A stretch of 43,085 nucleotides of DNA from an uncultured Dorea sp. (GTDB taxonomy: Bacteria > Bacillota > Clostridia > Lachnospirales > Lachnospiraceae): NCBI GenBank assembly GCA_947388185.1, contig CANDQP010000014.1:1-43085 (forward strand), written 5' to 3'. The position numbers and the translations under genes were made by a program. Of this stretch, positions 1 to 9,019 are shown in pieces (the first letter of the stretch is position 1; each line of letters opens with the position of its first letter). The notes beneath the pieces are model-generated. The model was given only the letters and a program-made list of their open reading frames with translations. It searched no databases and was not told where the DNA came from.

Positions 1-1
1 T

Positions 2-1201
2 GAACCGCATTTTAAGACGGATTTTAATATTGATCTTCTGTGTTCTATGAATTATATCTGCCATCTGTTCGTGGTGAGCAGGAAGATCATGGATCAGGTG
101 GGAATGCTTCGAAGCGAATTCGACGGGGCGCAGGATTATGATTTTGTCCTGAGAAGCGTGGAGGCGGCCGGATCTGTGCATCATATTCCGAAGGTATTGT
201 ATCACTGGCGGGCGCATAAGGATTCCACGTCAGAGAATCCGCAGAGCAAGATGTATGCATTTGAGGCGGGTAAGAGAGCGGTGCAGGCGCATTACGACAG
301 GATCGGAATTGCGGCGAAGGTACATCAGGGAGAATATCTGGGACTTTATAAGACCGAGCATATCTTAAAGGAGCATCCGCTGATCTCTCTGATCATACCG
401 AACAAGGACCATATCGAGGATCTGGACAAATGCATCAGTTCTATCGATCAGAAGAGCACATACGACAATTACGAGTATATTATCGTAGAGAATAACAGTG
501 AGAATGAAGAGACCTTCCGCTACTATAAGGATCTTGAGAAGGAGAACCCAAGAGTTCATGTGGTATGCTGGGAAGGAGAGTTCAACTATTCTGCCATTAA
601 TAATTACGGTGCCAAGTTCGCAAAGGGCGAGTACCTGCTGCTTTTGAACAACGACACGGAGATCATTAACGGAAGCTGCTTGGAGGAGATGATTGGGTAT
701 TGTATGCATGACAATGTAGGCGCTGTGGGAGCAAGGCTTTACTACAGCGACGAGACCATACAGCATGCCGGGGTGATCGTCGGCTTCGGCGGAATCGCGG
801 GCCATGCATTTATCGGGCTGCCGCGCAGCGCCAACGGTTATTTCTCGAGGATCATCTGTGCACAGGATATGAGCGCTGTCACGGCGGCGTGTATGATGGT
901 GAAGAAGAGTGTCTTCGAGGAAGTGGGCGGCTTAAGTACGGAATTACAGGTAGCGTTCAACGATATTGACCTGTGTATGAAGATCCGTGAAGCAGGATAC
1001 TTGATCGTATATAATCCGTATGCGGAATTATATCATTATGAATCAAAATCAAGAGGCCTTGAGAATACGAAAGAGAAGGTAGACAGATTCAACGGAGAGA
1101 TCGCTACGTTTGCTCAGAAATGGCCTGAGATATTGAAGAATGGAGATCCATATTACAATCCGAACCTGTCTTTGGAAAGATGTGATTTTAGTTTAAAATA
1201 G
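2..1201 (+). CDS. Tandem GT2 glycosyltransferase, 5' end outside window
   Basis: The reading frame is open from base 2, so the gene starts upstream; about 399 residues are visible. The first ~80 residues look like the end of one GT2 domain (the D-x-x-L-R-x-x-E segment after 'FDGAQDYDF'). A second, complete GT2 domain follows, with the 'SLIIPNKD' nucleotide-binding strand, 'LLLNNDTEI' as the DXD-like metal site and 'AFNDIDLCMKIREAGY' as the catalytic-base region. Tandem GT2 proteins of this kind in Clostridia are usually annotated as rhamnosyltransferase-like enzymes of surface polysaccharide assembly, acting on the cytoplasmic side of the membrane. The sugar specificity cannot be read from the sequence. 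The next gene begins 22 bp after the stop, so they are probably co-transcribed. Confidence 0.88.
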   Translation, partial: EPHFKTDFNIDLLCSMNYICHLFVVSRKIMDQVGMLRSEFDGAQDYDFVLRSVEAAGSVHHIPKVLYHWRAHKDSTSENPQSKMYAFEAGKRAVQAHYDRIGIAAKVHQGEYLGLYKTEHILKEHPLISLIIPNKDHIEDLDKCISSIDQKSTYDNYEYIIVENNSENEETFRYYKDLEKENPRVHVVCWEGEFNYSAINNYGAKFAKGEYLLLLNNDTEIINGSCLEEMIGYCMHDNVGAVGARLYYSDETIQHAGVIVGFGGIAGHAFIGLPRSANGYFSRIICAQDMSAVTAACMMVKKSVFEEVGGLSTELQVAFNDIDLCMKIREAGYLIVYNPYAELYHYESKSRGLENTKEKVDRFNGEIATFAQKWPEILKNGDPYYNPNLSLERCDFSLK

Positions 1202-1223
1202 ATGAGGATTGGAGATAGGAAAT

Positions 1224-3332
1224 ATGCGTGATAGAAGAACGAAAGTTTGTAGGTGGGGGATGTATGCAGCTGGTGCGTTGCTGCTGGCTCTGGTGGCGGG
1301 AATATATGCATTTTGGCTGGAAGGTGTCGCGGATGCGTCCAGAGCAGGGAATATGCTGTTCTACGTCAGGAGGGCATGCGTCTCCAAAAAGGTCTGCCTT
1401 CTTGCCGTTCTTCTGTTTGCGATATTTCTGTTATATGATCATTACGGTGCAAGGTTCGTGTCGTTCCTGTATGCCTGGAGATTTGCCATAGCGGCGGCCT
1501 TGTTCGTATTGTGTGTGGTCTGTGAGCTGAACGGTTCATCCATCGGTGTGTGGCAGGCGTATATGGGAGGAACAGATACGGGAACGCTTCTTGGGGCTGC
1601 AAGGCCGATCCGTTCGGATGAATGGGCGGTCTCAACGCCTATGATGCTGTCCCAGTACCGCAACGCAGCCGGTGCATTTCCCTATTACAGTGATACGGTC
1701 CGGGGGGCTGCGACCGATATGTTCATGGTCTATGGGCAGCCTGTCAGGGATATTGCAATGATCTTCAAACCCTTCTATTGGGGGTATCTTTTTCTGCCGG
1801 TCGGAATGGGTCTGGCTTTTTTCTGGTATGGCAGATGGATTGCGCTGTTTCTGGTATCCTTTGAGATGGGTATGCTTCTGTCCGGAGGGGATAAGCGGCT
1901 GGCTGTGTCCGGTGCTTTCCTTGTTGCTTTTGCCCCTGTGGTCCAGTGGTGGTTCGCGATCAACGGACTTGTAGAGATGCTGGTCTTTGGGCAGTTGTCG
2001 GTACTGCTTCTGCAGAAATACATGACAGATACAAGGACATGGGTTCGGGGGATTTGTGCGTCGGTGATTGCAGTCTGCGCGGGCGGATTTATCTTGATAC
2101 TGTATCCGGCGTGGCAGTTCCCCATGGCATATGTGATCCTGGGTCTGGGAATCTGGGTGATCCTTGAGAATTACCGGGGATTTAAGATGAACATGGGAGA
2201 TGTCTTATGCCTTGCGGCGGTTCTTGCAGTTTTTGCCGGAATCATGCTCCACGTTTGGAACAACTCTAAGGAGACCATTGAACTGGTCCTGAATACGGCT
2301 TATCCGGGGAAACGGCTGGATACGGGCGGAGGGATCGGTCTTGAGTTCTTCAATTATGCTTCCAATATCTGGTATGCGCTTTTGGGAGAGGGAACAGGCG
2401 CGAATGCATGTGAGAGCGCACAGTTTATAGATTTCTTCCCGCTGTGCTATATCATTCCGCTGTATGTTGCGGTAAAGAAAAGGGATAAGCTGATAGGGAT
2501 CCTGCTTTGTGTGGATGTATTCCTCCTGATCTGGTGTATCGCCGGATTCCCGGCGATGCTTGCGAAGGTGACGCTCATGAGTTATTCGACCGCGCCAAGA
2601 GCTTTCGTGATACTGGGATTCGTCAATATACTGATGCTGATCCGCGGCGTATCCCTGTTGGAATGGAGCTGTCCGGCGGCAGTCGGCGGAGCGTTAGCCG
2701 TGATCGGCGGATACGCTGTTGTTAAGATCGGCAGCCTTATTAACGAGGACTTCTATCCGGAAGCGGGATATTATATCTTTACTGTTGTGTTGTGGATTTT
2801 GATGTTCTACCTGCTGATTCGGTATCATGACAATAGATGCAGGAAGTTTTTCGGAGTTCTCTGTATGGGTGTGATGATATTGGCGGGGGCGCTGGTTAAT
2901 CCGGTAAGACGCGGAGTGGACAATATCTATGATACCGAGCTGGTTCAGACCATAGAAGAAGTACACGGGCAGGAACCAGAGGCGCTGTGGGCTGTGGAAG
3001 GGTTAGGTTTTCCCTGCATCAATATAGGGATCATGGCGGGGGCGCCAACGGTCAATTCGACGAATGTGTACCCGAACCTTAAGAGGTGGGAAGCATTGGA
3101 TCCGGACGGTGTCAATGCAAAGATATATAACCGGTATGCGCATATTGCAGTTTCTTTGAAGGAGAGCGGGAAACCCGAATTTCTTCTGAACCAGCCGGAT
3201 GTATTTACCGTATCATTGACGGCGGAGGATTTGAAGAAGTTGGGGGTTTCATATTTAATATCAGGCAGGGACAAATTAAATCTTATAAAAGTAAAAAATG
3301 TTGGCAATTATTATATATATAGGATAGAATAG
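1224..3332 (+). CDS. Large polytopic membrane protein, GT-C/YfhO-like
   Basis: About 702 residues with a dozen or so hydrophobic segments from residue ~10 to ~565, then a soluble tail of ~130 residues that by topology is probably extracytoplasmic. The loop after the third hydrophobic segment carries 'RPIRSDEWAVSTP', an acidic loop in the position where GT-C glycosyltransferases keep catalytic acidic residues. Overall shape resembles YfhO/GT-C proteins that move sugars from polyprenyl-phosphate donors to wall polymers; this is inferred from architecture, not from a firm family match. I chose ATG 1224 over the upstream TTG at 1209 because GGAG at 1211-1214 lies 9 bp before it, whereas the TTG overlaps that site. 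It sits between a cytoplasmic GT2 gene and another membrane transferase-like gene. Confidence 0.75.
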   Translation: MRDRRTKVCRWGMYAAGALLLALVAGIYAFWLEGVADASRAGNMLFYVRRACVSKKVCLLAVLLFAIFLLYDHYGARFVSFLYAWRFAIAAALFVLCVVCELNGSSIGVWQAYMGGTDTGTLLGAARPIRSDEWAVSTPMMLSQYRNAAGAFPYYSDTVRGAATDMFMVYGQPVRDIAMIFKPFYWGYLFLPVGMGLAFFWYGRWIALFLVSFEMGMLLSGGDKRLAVSGAFLVAFAPVVQWWFAINGLVEMLVFGQLSVLLLQKYMTDTRTWVRGICASVIAVCAGGFILILYPAWQFPMAYVILGLGIWVILENYRGFKMNMGDVLCLAAVLAVFAGIMLHVWNNSKETIELVLNTAYPGKRLDTGGGIGLEFFNYASNIWYALLGEGTGANACESAQFIDFFPLCYIIPLYVAVKKRDKLIGILLCVDVFLLIWCIAGFPAMLAKVTLMSYSTAPRAFVILGFVNILMLIRGVSLLEWSCPAAVGGALAVIGGYAVVKIGSLINEDFYPEAGYYIFTVVLWILMFYLLIRYHDNRCRKFFGVLCMGVMILAGALVNPVRRGVDNIYDTELVQTIEEVHGQEPEALWAVEGLGFPCINIGIMAGAPTVNSTNVYPNLKRWEALDPDGVNAKIYNRYAHIAVSLKESGKPEFLLNQPDVFTVSLTAEDLKKLGVSYLISGRDKLNLIKVKNVGNYYIYRIE

Positions 3333-3351
3333 GAGTAGAGGAAGAAGAGCT

Positions 3352-5082
3352 TTGAGATTATCGGAGAGAAAGAAACAGAGAAGGCAGAGACAGTTGATCA
3401 TGCGATTCCTGCTTTTCGCGACGCTTTTTCGTCTGTTTTTGTTCTGGCAGACGCCGTTATCTTATTGGACAGAACAGGTATATGACGACCAATTGATGTA
3501 TCATTATGCAGATAGCCTGGCGGATTTTCAGTGGTTGGGGGATTATTCCCATCTGACGTTGGTGAAGAGTGTATCTTATCCTCTGTTTGCAGCGTTCTGG
3601 CATATTATCAGGGTACCGTATTCCGTTGCTATAGGTCTCTTATGTATTGTGTCTTCTGCGGTGTTTGTTAAGTCTGTCTACAGACTGATTCCTCATATAG
3701 AGTGGAAAGCGGCGATCTATTTGCTGCTTCTCTATTCACCGATCGGATTTAAGGAATTGGTGGTGCAGAGGACCTATCAGATGGCGCTGGTTCCATATGC
3801 GGTAATATTGGTTTTTTCCTGTATGATCGCGCTCTTTCTTGGAAGAGATGATGAGAGCCGACTTCGCAGATGGGGGATCGGCGGTGCAGTTTGTCTGCCG
3901 TTCTTCTATTATATAAGGGACGATTCCATATGGATTATGCCTTTTGTGTCTGTGGTGACAGCAGTGACTCTTGCCTGCCTGATCTGGGAGAACAGGCAGA
4001 TTACAAGGCAGATAATAAGAAAGACCGTATGGATTCTGCTGCCGGTCGTCTCGCTTGGTATCGTTACACTGGGAATCTGTACCATGAATTTTATTTATTA
4101 TGGTGAATTTGCTGCAAGTGAGAGAACAGGATCAGAATTCGCGGAATTGATGGACTGTCTGTATAAGATAGAAGACAAAGACGCCTCCCCGGATGTATGG
4201 TGTTCCAATGACGCTATCGCAGATGCGATCCGTGTTAGCCCTTCGCTTCGTTCCATCAAGGAAGAGATCCTTGGTCAGGAAGCCAATTGGAGCCAGGGGA
4301 AGAATAAGGATATGAAGGGCGATATGCCTATGTGGGTTATGCGCTGTGCCCTCAGCGATGCGGGATATTTTAAGAGCAGCGCGAAGATGAGAACTTTCTG
4401 CGGCAAGGCTGTGGAGGAATTGGATGAAGCTTTTGAGAGCGGCGCTTTGAAAGAAGATGGATTAATCCACTTAAGCAGTGTAGAGGTACAGGAGGAATAT
4501 ATAGAGAACGGCAAATACTGGAAGGATTTCTGGAAATATTTTACAGGCGTTATGAACTATAAGGGACCGGCGGTCAAACTCTGCAAAATGGGTATCAGTA
4601 CGGGAAAGGCTGATGTGATCAGGGAGTGGGAAGATTTCTTCTACAGCGATACTACTTATCCTGCGAAGTATGCAAGGACAGATAAGGCTATGGATACTTC
4701 TTTTGGACTGACGGACCGTTTGGTCCAGGTATCTGTGACAGTTATCCATGCGCTCTACAGGATATTGAGTGTGATCGTCAATATCGCGGCCATAGCTGGG
4801 CTTATATACATTACGGCGGCGCTTTTCCATGACAGAAGGCATATAGAGATGTGGCTGTGTATCATGGGGATGCTGTTGTCTGCGGTTCTGTTGGTGACAG
4901 CCGTTGTGTTGTTCAGCAGTTGGTTTGACGCAACGATGGAACCCTCCGTCTATATGTATCTGGCTGGTGCATATCCTCTGCTTCAGATCGCGAAGTATCT
5001 GGTCATATATCAGAGCATCAGACTGATGGCGCACCAGAGAATTTTAGAAAAGACCTTGAATGACAGAATAAGGAGAATATAG
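3352..5082 (+). CDS. Polytopic membrane protein, GT-C glycosyltransferase-like
   Basis: 576 residues. A basic N-terminus precedes a hydrophobic segment (~18-33). The loop after it contains 'YDDQLMYHYADSL' and 'WLGDYSHLTL', a pattern seen in GT39/PMT-like GT-C enzymes where an acidic pair follows TM1 and a G/S-x-YPLF segment leads into TM2. Six or seven helices follow, then a soluble region at about residues 250-445, then about three more helices at the end. Likely role: an extracytoplasmic transferase that uses a polyprenyl-phosphate sugar to decorate the wall polysaccharide (inference). The start is TTG at 3352; the next in-frame ATG is 16 codons on, after the basic stretch. The downstream gtrB-like gene starts 4 bp after the stop, which fits a donor-synthase/transferase pair. 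Confidence 0.72.
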   Translation: MRLSERKKQRRQRQLIMRFLLFATLFRLFLFWQTPLSYWTEQVYDDQLMYHYADSLADFQWLGDYSHLTLVKSVSYPLFAAFWHIIRVPYSVAIGLLCIVSSAVFVKSVYRLIPHIEWKAAIYLLLLYSPIGFKELVVQRTYQMALVPYAVILVFSCMIALFLGRDDESRLRRWGIGGAVCLPFFYYIRDDSIWIMPFVSVVTAVTLACLIWENRQITRQIIRKTVWILLPVVSLGIVTLGICTMNFIYYGEFAASERTGSEFAELMDCLYKIEDKDASPDVWCSNDAIADAIRVSPSLRSIKEEILGQEANWSQGKNKDMKGDMPMWVMRCALSDAGYFKSSAKMRTFCGKAVEELDEAFESGALKEDGLIHLSSVEVQEEYIENGKYWKDFWKYFTGVMNYKGPAVKLCKMGISTGKADVIREWEDFFYSDTTYPAKYARTDKAMDTSFGLTDRLVQVSVTVIHALYRILSVIVNIAAIAGLIYITAALFHDRRHIEMWLCIMGMLLSAVLLVTAVVLFSSWFDATMEPSVYMYLAGAYPLLQIAKYLVIYQSIRLMAHQRILEKTLNDRIRRI

Positions 5083-5086
5083 TATA

Positions 5087-6010
5087 ATGGATAAAGTTGC
5101 AGTGTTAATACCCTGCTATAATGAGAGTATTACGATAGAGAAGGTTGTAAGAGATTACAGGCGTGTGCTGCCGGAAGCGGTCATCTATGTGTATGACAAT
5201 AATTCCAACGACGGGACAGACCGGATCGCAAGGGATGCCGGTGCGATTGTCAGATATGAGTACCGGCAGGGCAAGGGAAATGTGATCAGGAGTATGTTCC
5301 GGGATATTGAGGCACAGTGCTATCTGATGATCGACGGAGACGATACTTATCCGGCGGAGGATGCCCCTCAGATGATCGACCTGGTTCTTAACAAGGGAGT
5401 GGATATGGTGATCGGCGACCGATTGTCTTCCACTTATTTTACAGAGAATAAGCGGCCTTTTCACAATTCAGGGAATCTTGTTGTGAGAGGCCTGATCAAT
5501 AGACTGTTCAGGAGCAATGTCAAGGACATTATGACAGGTTACCGTGCGTTCAGCCGGCTCTTTGTCAAGAGTTTTCCGGTTCTGTCCAAAGGCTTTGAGA
5601 TTGAGACGGAGATGACTATCCATGCGCTGGATAAGAATTTCCTGCTTGAGGAGGTTCCGGTTTCTTACAGGGACAGGCCTACGGGAAGTGAATCTAAGCT
5701 CAACACGGTAAGCGACGGCGTCAAGGTGCTGAAGACGATCATGAATCTGTTCCGGGATTACAAGCCGTTGTTGTTTTTTACGACTTTGTCCGTGATCTGT
5801 GTCATTGGCGCACTGGCATTATTCATTCCGGTGCTTCTGGAGTATTTTGCCACCGGCCTGGTTCTTCGCTTTCCGACTCTCATTGTGTCGGGTGTGCTTG
5901 CAACGATCGGGATTCTGCTGTGGATCTGCGGTCTGATCCTGCATGTTACGGTGAAGAAGCACCGGCAGTTGTATGAGATTTTGCTGAATCAGATTAGTAT
6001 AGGAAGATAG
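5087..6010 (+). CDS. GtrB/Dpm1-like polyprenyl-phosphate glycosyltransferase (GT2)
   Basis: 307 residues. The N-terminal GT2 fold has 'VLIPCYNE' (residues 6-13), 'YDNNSNDGT' (36-44) and the metal-binding 'DGDD' at 83-86. The acceptor-side motif 'MTGYRAFSR' follows, and the C-terminus has two hydrophobic segments (~225-250 and ~260-288). This layout matches GtrB/dolichol-phosphate mannosyltransferase enzymes, which load a nucleotide sugar onto undecaprenyl phosphate at the inner face. The sugar is unknown. AAGGAG at 5069-5074 precedes the ATG. Directly downstream of two GT-C-like genes, it probably makes their lipid-linked donor. No GtrA-type four-helix flippase gene is seen in the window; it could lie upstream or elsewhere. 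Confidence 0.88.
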   Translation: MDKVAVLIPCYNESITIEKVVRDYRRVLPEAVIYVYDNNSNDGTDRIARDAGAIVRYEYRQGKGNVIRSMFRDIEAQCYLMIDGDDTYPAEDAPQMIDLVLNKGVDMVIGDRLSSTYFTENKRPFHNSGNLVVRGLINRLFRSNVKDIMTGYRAFSRLFVKSFPVLSKGFEIETEMTIHALDKNFLLEEVPVSYRDRPTGSESKLNTVSDGVKVLKTIMNLFRDYKPLLFFTTLSVICVIGALALFIPVLLEYFATGLVLRFPTLIVSGVLATIGILLWICGLILHVTVKKHRQLYEILLNQISIGR

Positions 6011-6070
6011 ACGAAAGGAGGAGTTTTTTCAAGGGGATTAGAAGGGGAAGACAAGAAAGGAGATTGAGTT

Positions 6071-8596
6071 ATGCGGGGAAGAATGACAAGATTATTAAAA
6101 GGAGCGGGCGTGTATGTACTGTTGCTTGCATTGCTTGGTACGAACGTCTGGGCGGTTGAGGAGCCTGGGAACGCTACGGTGCAGCTGACGGAAGATGGGA
6201 TATCCTTTGGTACGGGCAGCACGTCCGATCCTGGAGAACAGGAGCCGCAGGAGACGCCTGTGGTTTCGGACGGACAGGAAGGTACGGCAGGAGATACGGC
6301 GGGTGATCCGGCAGAACCGGATGCCGAGAACCAGACGGAACCGGAGACCGAAGATCCGGATGCCGGAATCATGGCATTGGATGAAGCACGTCTGAGAGAT
6401 GCCGGCCAGATCAGAGTCACGGATTATAACAGCGGGAAGGGTACCTTCCGGGTTGTGATCTCAGGTGTGGATGCCAGCCAGGTGAAAGAGATCCTTGTGC
6501 CGGTCTGGAGTGTGGTGAACGGTCAGGACGATATCGTATGGTATCCGGCGCAAATGAGCAGTAACGGCGTCTATTATACGGATGTAGATCTTAAGAATCA
6601 TAAGTATTCTACGGGAACCTATAATATTCATGTGTACGTTACGGATAAGGCCGGCAAGCAGTATTATCTGGGCTCCGAGACCCAGGACGTGGAGCTTAAC
6701 AAGGGTAAGCTTACTGTAACGAAGAACAATGAGAGAGACTTTACCGTTGAGCTTACGGGCATCGAGATTCCGGGAGCGAAGAATATCCAGTTCCCAACCT
6801 GGAGTGTGGTGAACGGTCAGGATGATATCAAGTGGTATACACTTCCGAACAATGGGAGCAATACATACCGATACAAGATCTCTGTTATGGATCACACAGG
6901 ACTTGGCAAGTATAATGTGCATGCATATGCACAGATGCCGGATGGTTCCATGATCTTCCTTGGCTCTGCCGGATTCGAGACAGAAGCGCCGTCAGGCGGA
7001 AGCGTTGAGGCTTCCGTGGGCAGTAATTCCGGCGGACAGTTCCAGGTGAAGGTATCGGGTATCAAGAATGTCGGATTGATCAGGCAGGTTCAGGTTCCGA
7101 TCTGGTCAGATCCGGGACAGAAGGATATCGTATGGTATACCGCGGACCGTAACTCTAACGGCGATTATATTGTGAATGCCAACATCGCGAACCACAAGTA
7201 TAACTGTGGGAAATATACGATCCATGCGTACATGACGGATGTGACGGGCGCGCTGAATTTCGTAGGCGCTACAAGCTGTGAACTGAAGCCGGGATACCAG
7301 TCTCTTAGCGCGGCGGATATCAGCGGTACAGAATCCACCTATCGGATCACGCTGTCAGGCCTGGTAGTTCCGGGCGGAGAGAAGGGTGTCAGGTTCGCCG
7401 TATGGGGCGCTGCAAATGGTCAGAATGATATCAGATGGTACAGTGCATCCGGTAAGAACGGCAGTTATTCCTGTGATGTGCAGGTTGCGAATCATGGAGA
7501 ATTCGGGAAATATATTGTACATGGATATTATGAGACGGCAGACGGCAGCCTTCATTTCACAGGGGCGACCGGATTCGACGTGACGAAGAGACCAATGGCG
7601 GCACGTGTACAGATCGGTAATATCAACCGTACGGCAGGTACCTTCCAGGTAACGGTCAGCGGTGTGACCGCGGTGTCAGGAGTGAATAAGGTGCAGATCC
7701 CGGTTTGGTGTGCCAGCAATCAGAGCGATATCGCATGGTATACGGCAGGAAGGATTTCAGAAGGCGTATACGCTGCGAATGTAAGGGTTGCAGATCATGC
7801 TCATCATTTTGGAAACTACACGGCTCATGTATATGTGACGGCGAACAATGGGGCGCAGACCTGTGTAGGCGGTGCGACAGCCAATATATCACCGCTTAAC
7901 TATGTCTATAATATGCCGATCAATTCTACACAGTATGAAGTCGGCATCATGGGTGCATCGGGTAACAGGGTGCAGTTCCCGACATGGAGCAATACCAACG
8001 GTCAGGATGATCTCGTGTGGTACGAGGGTGTGAACAGAGGAAACGGCAAGTGGAATGCAGTCGTGGACAGTTCAAGGCACAACAGCGGAGGCGCATACAC
8101 GACTCATGCATATGTCTATTCCGGGAATTCTATGAATGGATTCGGCAAGACCTCTTACTCTCTGTACAAGGTACCGACCCAGCAGGGTCAGATGTTGAAT
8201 CGGGCGAACCTGTACAGCAGCCCGACGCCGTATCTGTTGATGGTGAACCGGAGCACTCATAAGGTGGGTGTCTTCCAGAGAGGCGCAGGCGGCTGGGAGT
8301 TCCTCCATTACTGGGACTGCGGTGACGGTGCACCGGGTACGCCTACGGTAGAGGGAGTCTTCTCCGTGGGAAGCAAGGGATATTATTTTGATTCCGGAGC
8401 GGCGAGATGCTACTGGTATACACAGTTCAGAGGGAATTATCTGTTCCACTCCGTGCTGTATAACAAGAACGGAACCTTGCAGGACGGAAGGGTCGGCATG
8501 GCGTTGTCACATGGCTGTGTCAGACTTCTGATCGAGAATGCGAAGTGGATCTATGATACGATTCCGGGCGGAACGACGGTTGTAGTATACCATTAA
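6071..8596 (+). CDS. Secreted YkuD L,D-transpeptidase with GBS Bsp-like repeats
   Basis: 841 residues. A signal peptide (~1-28, ending near 'NVWA') is followed by an acidic, Pro/Glu/Thr-rich linker (~30-108). Six copies of a ~90-residue repeat span ~115-690. Each has the core 'V-x-x-W-(S/G)-x-x-(N)GQ(D/N)DI-x-WY' and ends '(Y/T)-x-(I/V/A)H-(A/V/G)-Y', the GBS Bsp-like repeat; the sixth is the most diverged. The C-terminal ~125 residues are a YkuD L,D-transpeptidase domain with His793 and 'SHGC' at 813-816, Cys816 being the predicted nucleophile. Family role: cross-linking peptidoglycan or attaching proteins outside the cell. AAGGAG at 6057-6062 sets the ATG. Unusually, it lies between polysaccharide transferases and tagD, suggesting wall remodelling coupled to polymer assembly. 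Confidence 0.9.
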   Translation: MRGRMTRLLKGAGVYVLLLALLGTNVWAVEEPGNATVQLTEDGISFGTGSTSDPGEQEPQETPVVSDGQEGTAGDTAGDPAEPDAENQTEPETEDPDAGIMALDEARLRDAGQIRVTDYNSGKGTFRVVISGVDASQVKEILVPVWSVVNGQDDIVWYPAQMSSNGVYYTDVDLKNHKYSTGTYNIHVYVTDKAGKQYYLGSETQDVELNKGKLTVTKNNERDFTVELTGIEIPGAKNIQFPTWSVVNGQDDIKWYTLPNNGSNTYRYKISVMDHTGLGKYNVHAYAQMPDGSMIFLGSAGFETEAPSGGSVEASVGSNSGGQFQVKVSGIKNVGLIRQVQVPIWSDPGQKDIVWYTADRNSNGDYIVNANIANHKYNCGKYTIHAYMTDVTGALNFVGATSCELKPGYQSLSAADISGTESTYRITLSGLVVPGGEKGVRFAVWGAANGQNDIRWYSASGKNGSYSCDVQVANHGEFGKYIVHGYYETADGSLHFTGATGFDVTKRPMAARVQIGNINRTAGTFQVTVSGVTAVSGVNKVQIPVWCASNQSDIAWYTAGRISEGVYAANVRVADHAHHFGNYTAHVYVTANNGAQTCVGGATANISPLNYVYNMPINSTQYEVGIMGASGNRVQFPTWSNTNGQDDLVWYEGVNRGNGKWNAVVDSSRHNSGGAYTTHAYVYSGNSMNGFGKTSYSLYKVPTQQGQMLNRANLYSSPTPYLLMVNRSTHKVGVFQRGAGGWEFLHYWDCGDGAPGTPTVEGVFSVGSKGYYFDSGAARCYWYTQFRGNYLFHSVLYNKNGTLQDGRVGMALSHGCVRLLIENAKWIYDTIPGGTTVVVYH

Positions 8597-8615
8597 GACC
8601 CAGATGAGGTAATAT

Positions 8616-9005
8616 ATGAAGAGAGTGATTACGTATGGCACGTTTGATTTGATTCATTACGGACATATTAATCTGTTAGAAAGAGCCAGGCGATTAGGGG
8701 ATTACCTGATCGTCGGGCTCTCTACAAATGAATTCAATGCCATCAAGAATAAGAAATGTTACTTCTCTTATGAGGAGAGAAAGCGGCTTTTAGAGGCGAT
8801 CCGGTATGTTGATCTGGTCATTCCGGAGGAAGCGTGGGAGCAGAAGGCAAGTGATATCAAGTTATACCAGATCGATACATTTGTAATAGGGGATGACTGG
8901 GAGGGCAAGTTCGATGAATTAAAGAGCCTGTGTGAAGTCGTCTATCTGAATCGGACACCTGAGGTTTCGACAACAAAGATCAAGAGTGAACTAAAGATAT
9001 TTTGA
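8616..9005 (+). CDS. tagD: Glycerol-3-phosphate cytidylyltransferase
   Basis: 129 residues, the usual TagD length. It makes CDP-glycerol from CTP and sn-glycerol 3-phosphate for teichoic-acid-type polymers in the cytoplasm. Visible motifs are 'GTFDLIHYGH' with the HxGH nucleotide site (His14, Gly16, His17) and the second signature 'RTPEVSTT' at 113-120. The start is 19 bp after the YkuD gene, and the stop (9003-9005) falls just before the next coding region, whose ATG is at 9020. Its product is the direct donor for the CDP-glycerol transferase encoded next. No tagA/tagB pair for a classic linkage unit is seen here. Confidence 0.95.
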   Translation: MKRVITYGTFDLIHYGHINLLERARRLGDYLIVGLSTNEFNAIKNKKCYFSYEERKRLLEAIRYVDLVIPEEAWEQKASDIKLYQIDTFVIGDDWEGKFDELKSLCEVVYLNRTPEVSTTKIKSELKIF

Positions 9006-9019
9006 GAGGAATAAACAGA

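Noticed and set aside
6014..6040. Strong Shine-Dalgarno AAAGGAGG with no start codon at usual spacing
   Set aside because: No ATG, GTG or TTG lies 4-12 bp after it, and the next gene has its own good site at 6057-6062, so I could not support a small ORF.
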